Source: Spirochaetales bacterium
GTDB lineage: Bacteria; Spirochaetota; Spirochaetia; Treponematales; Rectinemataceae
DNA length: 7,950 nucleotides
Assembly (NCBI GenBank): GCA_015657395.1
Contig: JADLKI010000012.1
Coordinates: 14,392-22,341, forward strand
Direction: 5' to 3'
Shown: positions 6,463 to 7,950 of the stretch, piece by piece
Layout: the number at the start of each line of letters is the position of its first letter
How positions within the stretch are numbered: the first letter of the stretch is position 1
The notes under the pieces: generated by a model
What the model was told of the DNA's origin: nothing
Databases searched by the model: none
The model's input: the letters and a program-made list of their open reading frames with translations, nothing else
Translations under genes and position numbers: made by a program

Positions 6463-7627
6463 TGCCGGACAAGAGCGCCGGATTGAGATACGGCTTTACT
6501 GCGCTCCACGGCAGTACGAGGATGAATTCTCCCATATACCATGGGGCGATCTGATAGCGGTCGTATTCAAAGCCGATGCCGCTTCCACAGACGAAGATAT
6601 TTTCGGATGGCTTTATGTCCGGCTCGAAGAAGCCCAGTGTCCTCAGGTCTATCTGAGCCTGAGCGTTGCCACCAGCGCCTGTGTGGCCGCCCGAAACCCC
6701 GGTGCCTGATACAGCCTTCCCCCGTACACCCCGGAAGTCGCTCTGTCTCACCAGCTCAGCCTTGAGAAGCGAAGAGAGCTCTGTCTTCCAGTCATCTCCT
6801 GAAAAAATGTCGCCGGGGCCGAGCCGCACCCCCGTCTTCCGGTCGATGACATCGAAGGCCGTCGATGCAGCGCCATGCGCCCCTCCATTGAACAGGTAAT
6901 GCTGGGTTGCGACACTCACGACACTGTCCGAAATAAAAACGGGATATTCGATCTCTTCGTACTCGAGCGGGGGGATGGACGGCTGCGGCTGACCAGACGA
7001 CCCCTGATACACATTGAGGGGAGCAGATTCCTGTTGCGCCTGCCTGAAGGCCGCCATCTGGTACGGAGATTTGCCGCGCCTCAGCACCTCATCGAACACA
7101 TGAACCTGAGTCTTCTGTCTCGCACCAAGATACTGAAGACGGAGCGAAGTGCTGTGTCCGCCTTCCTGCGTTGTATACTGGGCAGCCAGGATGCGCAAGC
7201 TTTCTGCCGCTTTCAGGCCCTTTCCCCTGACCGTGACTTCTTTCAGGGCAGGTGGTTTATAGTGCACTTCGACCGAAGCACCCCGCACCACGGCGGTCAA
7301 CCGGAGTCCATCCATGCCCCCGTCGCCCAGAGAGAGCGTGCGCACATTCCCGTCCGCCCCTGCTTCCACTATTCTTCCATAAAGGCCCTGCGCTTCCCAC
7401 TCGAGAAATCCCTGGACCCTGGCGTTATTCGAAACGAGGACCAGCCTGAAACCTTCCCCCTGATTTTCCCAGGCATCGAGCTTCGAAGGAATCCGCACGA
7501 ATCCTTTCGGAAACGGTGGAGAAACGACCTCACAGCCAGCGATGAGAAAAGAAAGCATGCCGAGTAGGACAATTTTCCCCAGCACCGCCATCGGGCGATG
7601 GCAATTCCCAAAATCTCTTCCTCTCAT
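6449..7627 (-). CDS. Lipoprotein with C-terminal DUF3298 (RsiV-like) domain
   Basis: Predicted 392-aa exported lipoprotein. A basic N-terminus and hydrophobic stretch end in the lipobox L-I-A-G-C with lipidation at Cys32. A lineage-specific region of about 170 residues follows, then a C-terminal half with DUF3298 hallmarks: FNGGAHG (246-252), then AFDVIDRKTG (257-266), and near the end YQIAPWYMGEFILVLPW (358-374). DUF3298 is the extracellular domain of anti-sigma factor RsiV, which binds lysozyme in Bacillus; here there is no anti-sigma domain or transmembrane anchor, so ligand binding is only an inference. A Gly-rich loop at about 305-324 interrupts the domain. The start is uncertain. ATG at 7627 has AGGAG (complement of 7639-7643) 11 nt upstream. 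ATG at 7591 would give a more typical 19-residue signal peptide but has no clear ribosome-binding site. GTG at 7681 keeps the frame open but also lacks one. The gene is divergent from a second lipoprotein gene, and its stop lies inside the end of ileS. Confidence 0.82.
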   Translation of the reverse strand: MRGRDFGNCHRPMAVLGKIVLLGMLSFLIAGCEVVSPPFPKGFVRIPSKLDAWENQGEGFRLVLVSNNARVQGFLEWEAQGLYGRIVEAGADGNVRTLSLGDGGMDGLRLTAVVRGASVEVHYKPPALKEVTVRGKGLKAAESLRILAAQYTTQEGGHSTSLRLQYLGARQKTQVHVFDEVLRRGKSPYQMAAFRQAQQESAPLNVYQGSSGQPQPSIPPLEYEEIEYPVFISDSVVSVATQHYLFNGGAHGAASTAFDVIDRKTGVRLGPGDIFSGDDWKTELSSLLKAELVRQSDFRGVRGKAVSGTGVSGGHTGAGGNAQAQIDLRTLGFFEPDIKPSENIFVCGSGIGFEYDRYQIAPWYMGEFILVLPWSAVKPYLNPALLSGIMPL

Positions 7628-7649
7628 GAACCATCCAGCTCCTGCCGAT

Positions 7650-7658
7650 ACTATAACA
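7650..7658 (-). promoter_or_regulatory. extended -10 promoter for the DUF3298 lipoprotein gene
   Basis: The minus strand reads TGT-TATAGT, a five-of-six -10 hexamer (complement of 7650-7655) with an extended TGn element. The -35 position (CGAAAA) is poor, but A/T tracts lie just upstream at 7672-7676 and 7682-7697. Transcription would begin near 7643. That leaves a leader of about 16 nt if the ATG at 7627 is used and about 52 nt if the ATG at 7591 is used. Confidence 0.45.
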
Positions 7659-7681
7659 GAAAGCACATTCATTTTTCGCAC

Positions 7682-7727
7682 TTTTTTACGGAAAAAATGT
7701 GTTATCCAGAGAATGAAGTGTTATAAT
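7682..7727 (+). promoter_or_regulatory. promoter P1 with upstream A/T tracts for the distal lipoprotein gene
   Basis: TGT-TATAAT at 7719-7727 is a perfect extended -10. The -35 match is weak (GTGTTA at 7699-7704). Upstream, TTTTTT (7682-7687) and AAAAAA (7692-7697) fall at about -52 to -37 relative to a start near 7734, the position of an UP element. The leader would be about 143 nt. Within it, GAGGAGG at 7775-7781 resembles a ribosome-binding site but no open reading frame follows it. Confidence 0.45.
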
Positions 7728-7812
7728 ATATATGCAGACAAATAATATTCCTATTCCAAGGAAAAGATTAGACAGAGGAGGCAATTTAAGGGAAGAAATT
7801 TTGTTTTTCTTG

Positions 7813-7841
7813 TTTACTCGATCGTGATATGGTTATATCAT
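7813..7841 (+). promoter_or_regulatory. possible second promoter P2 overlapping an inverted repeat
   Basis: TTTACT (7813-7818) and TATCAT (7836-7841, five of six) are 17 bp apart, giving a start near 7848 and a leader of about 29 nt. The -10 overlaps an inverted repeat, TGATAT-GGTT-ATATCA (7825-7840), that could be an operator or a small hairpin. The region is very AT-rich, so chance matches are likely. Confidence 0.3.
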
Positions 7842-7876
7842 TAGAGAAAAGACTGTAATATCCCAGGAGGGTAGCG

Positions 7877-7950
7877 ATGAAATTTGTGAAACGGTTTCTC
7901 CCTCTGATGGTGGTAGGCATATTGATCTTCGCATCATGCGCCACCAACAC
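7877..7950 (+). CDS. N-terminus of a second putative lipoprotein (3' end outside window)
   Basis: An ATG at 7877 follows a perfect AGGAGG (7865-7870) with a 6-nt spacer and opens a frame that is still open at the end of the window (24 full codons). The encoded start is a textbook signal peptide: basic n-region M-K-F-V-K-R, then a hydrophobic core, then F-A-S-C with Cys21 as the likely lipidated residue. The phenylalanine at -3 is outside the strict lipobox but within the looser pattern accepted for spirochaetal lipoproteins. The mature protein lies outside the window, so its function cannot be stated. It is transcribed divergently from the DUF3298 lipoprotein gene across a 249-bp AT-rich spacer. 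Confidence 0.75.
   Translation, partial: MKFVKRFLPLMVVGILIFASCATN

Noticed and set aside
6875..7567. 230-codon plus-strand frame opposite the DUF3298 lipoprotein gene
   Set aside because: It is in codon-register antisense to a gene with a signal peptide and a recognisable domain. The product has no family features.
7775..7800. Strong ribosome-binding-like GAGGAGG suggesting a small leader gene
   Set aside because: No ATG, GTG or TTG occurs at a suitable distance. The nearest frame (TTG at 7801) is 19 nt away and ends after eight codons.
1..7950. Search for tRNA/rRNA genes, CRISPR repeats, transposase genes, insertion-sequence ends, toxin-antitoxin or defence genes
   Set aside because: None was seen on either strand. 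Gene content and codon style are those of a conserved chromosomal region rather than an accessory island.

Overview
The window looks like ordinary chromosomal sequence from a bacterium, most likely a spirochaete (Treponema/Spirochaeta-type). Three things point there: an isoleucyl-tRNA synthetase of the eukaryote/archaeal-like class (type 2), which spirochaetes carry; a long-chain acyl-CoA synthetase with the hydrophobic insert I associate with spirochaetal members; and two putative lipoproteins close together. The genus cannot be settled from the sequence alone. Genes are GC-rich with strong C/G third positions, while the intergenic stretches are distinctly AT-rich and carry sigma70-like boxes.

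Layout: (1) 1-165, plus strand, the last 54 codons of an unrecognised gene. (2) 267-2216, plus, long-chain acyl-CoA synthetase with its own promoter at 202-230. (3) 2228-3103, minus, a signal-less DUF4097-like beta-solenoid protein. (4) 3104-3294, a divergent control region with a perfect extended -10 for the minus gene, a 21-bp palindrome and a promoter for the plus gene. (5) 3295-6462, plus, IleRS starting at GTG. (6) 6449-7627, minus, a lipoprotein with a C-terminal DUF3298 (RsiV-like) domain whose 3' end overlaps ileS by 14 bp. (7) 7628-7876, an AT-rich divergent control region. (8) 7877-7950, plus, the signal peptide of a second lipoprotein that runs off the window.

From gene 2 on, the strand flips at every gene (+ - + - +), so each gene appears to be its own transcription unit with convergent, nearly touching or overlapping 3' ends and divergent, promoter-bearing 5' ends. 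No operon or shared pathway can be argued: fatty-acid activation, tRNA charging and two poorly characterised proteins simply sit side by side.

I found no mobile element, CRISPR array, tRNA/rRNA gene or convincing new multi-gene system. The points most worth checking are a displaced C-terminal catalytic lysine in the acyl-CoA synthetase, the free-standing cytosolic DUF4097 solenoid with its palindromic leader, and the lipidated RsiV-like protein divergent from another lipoprotein gene.
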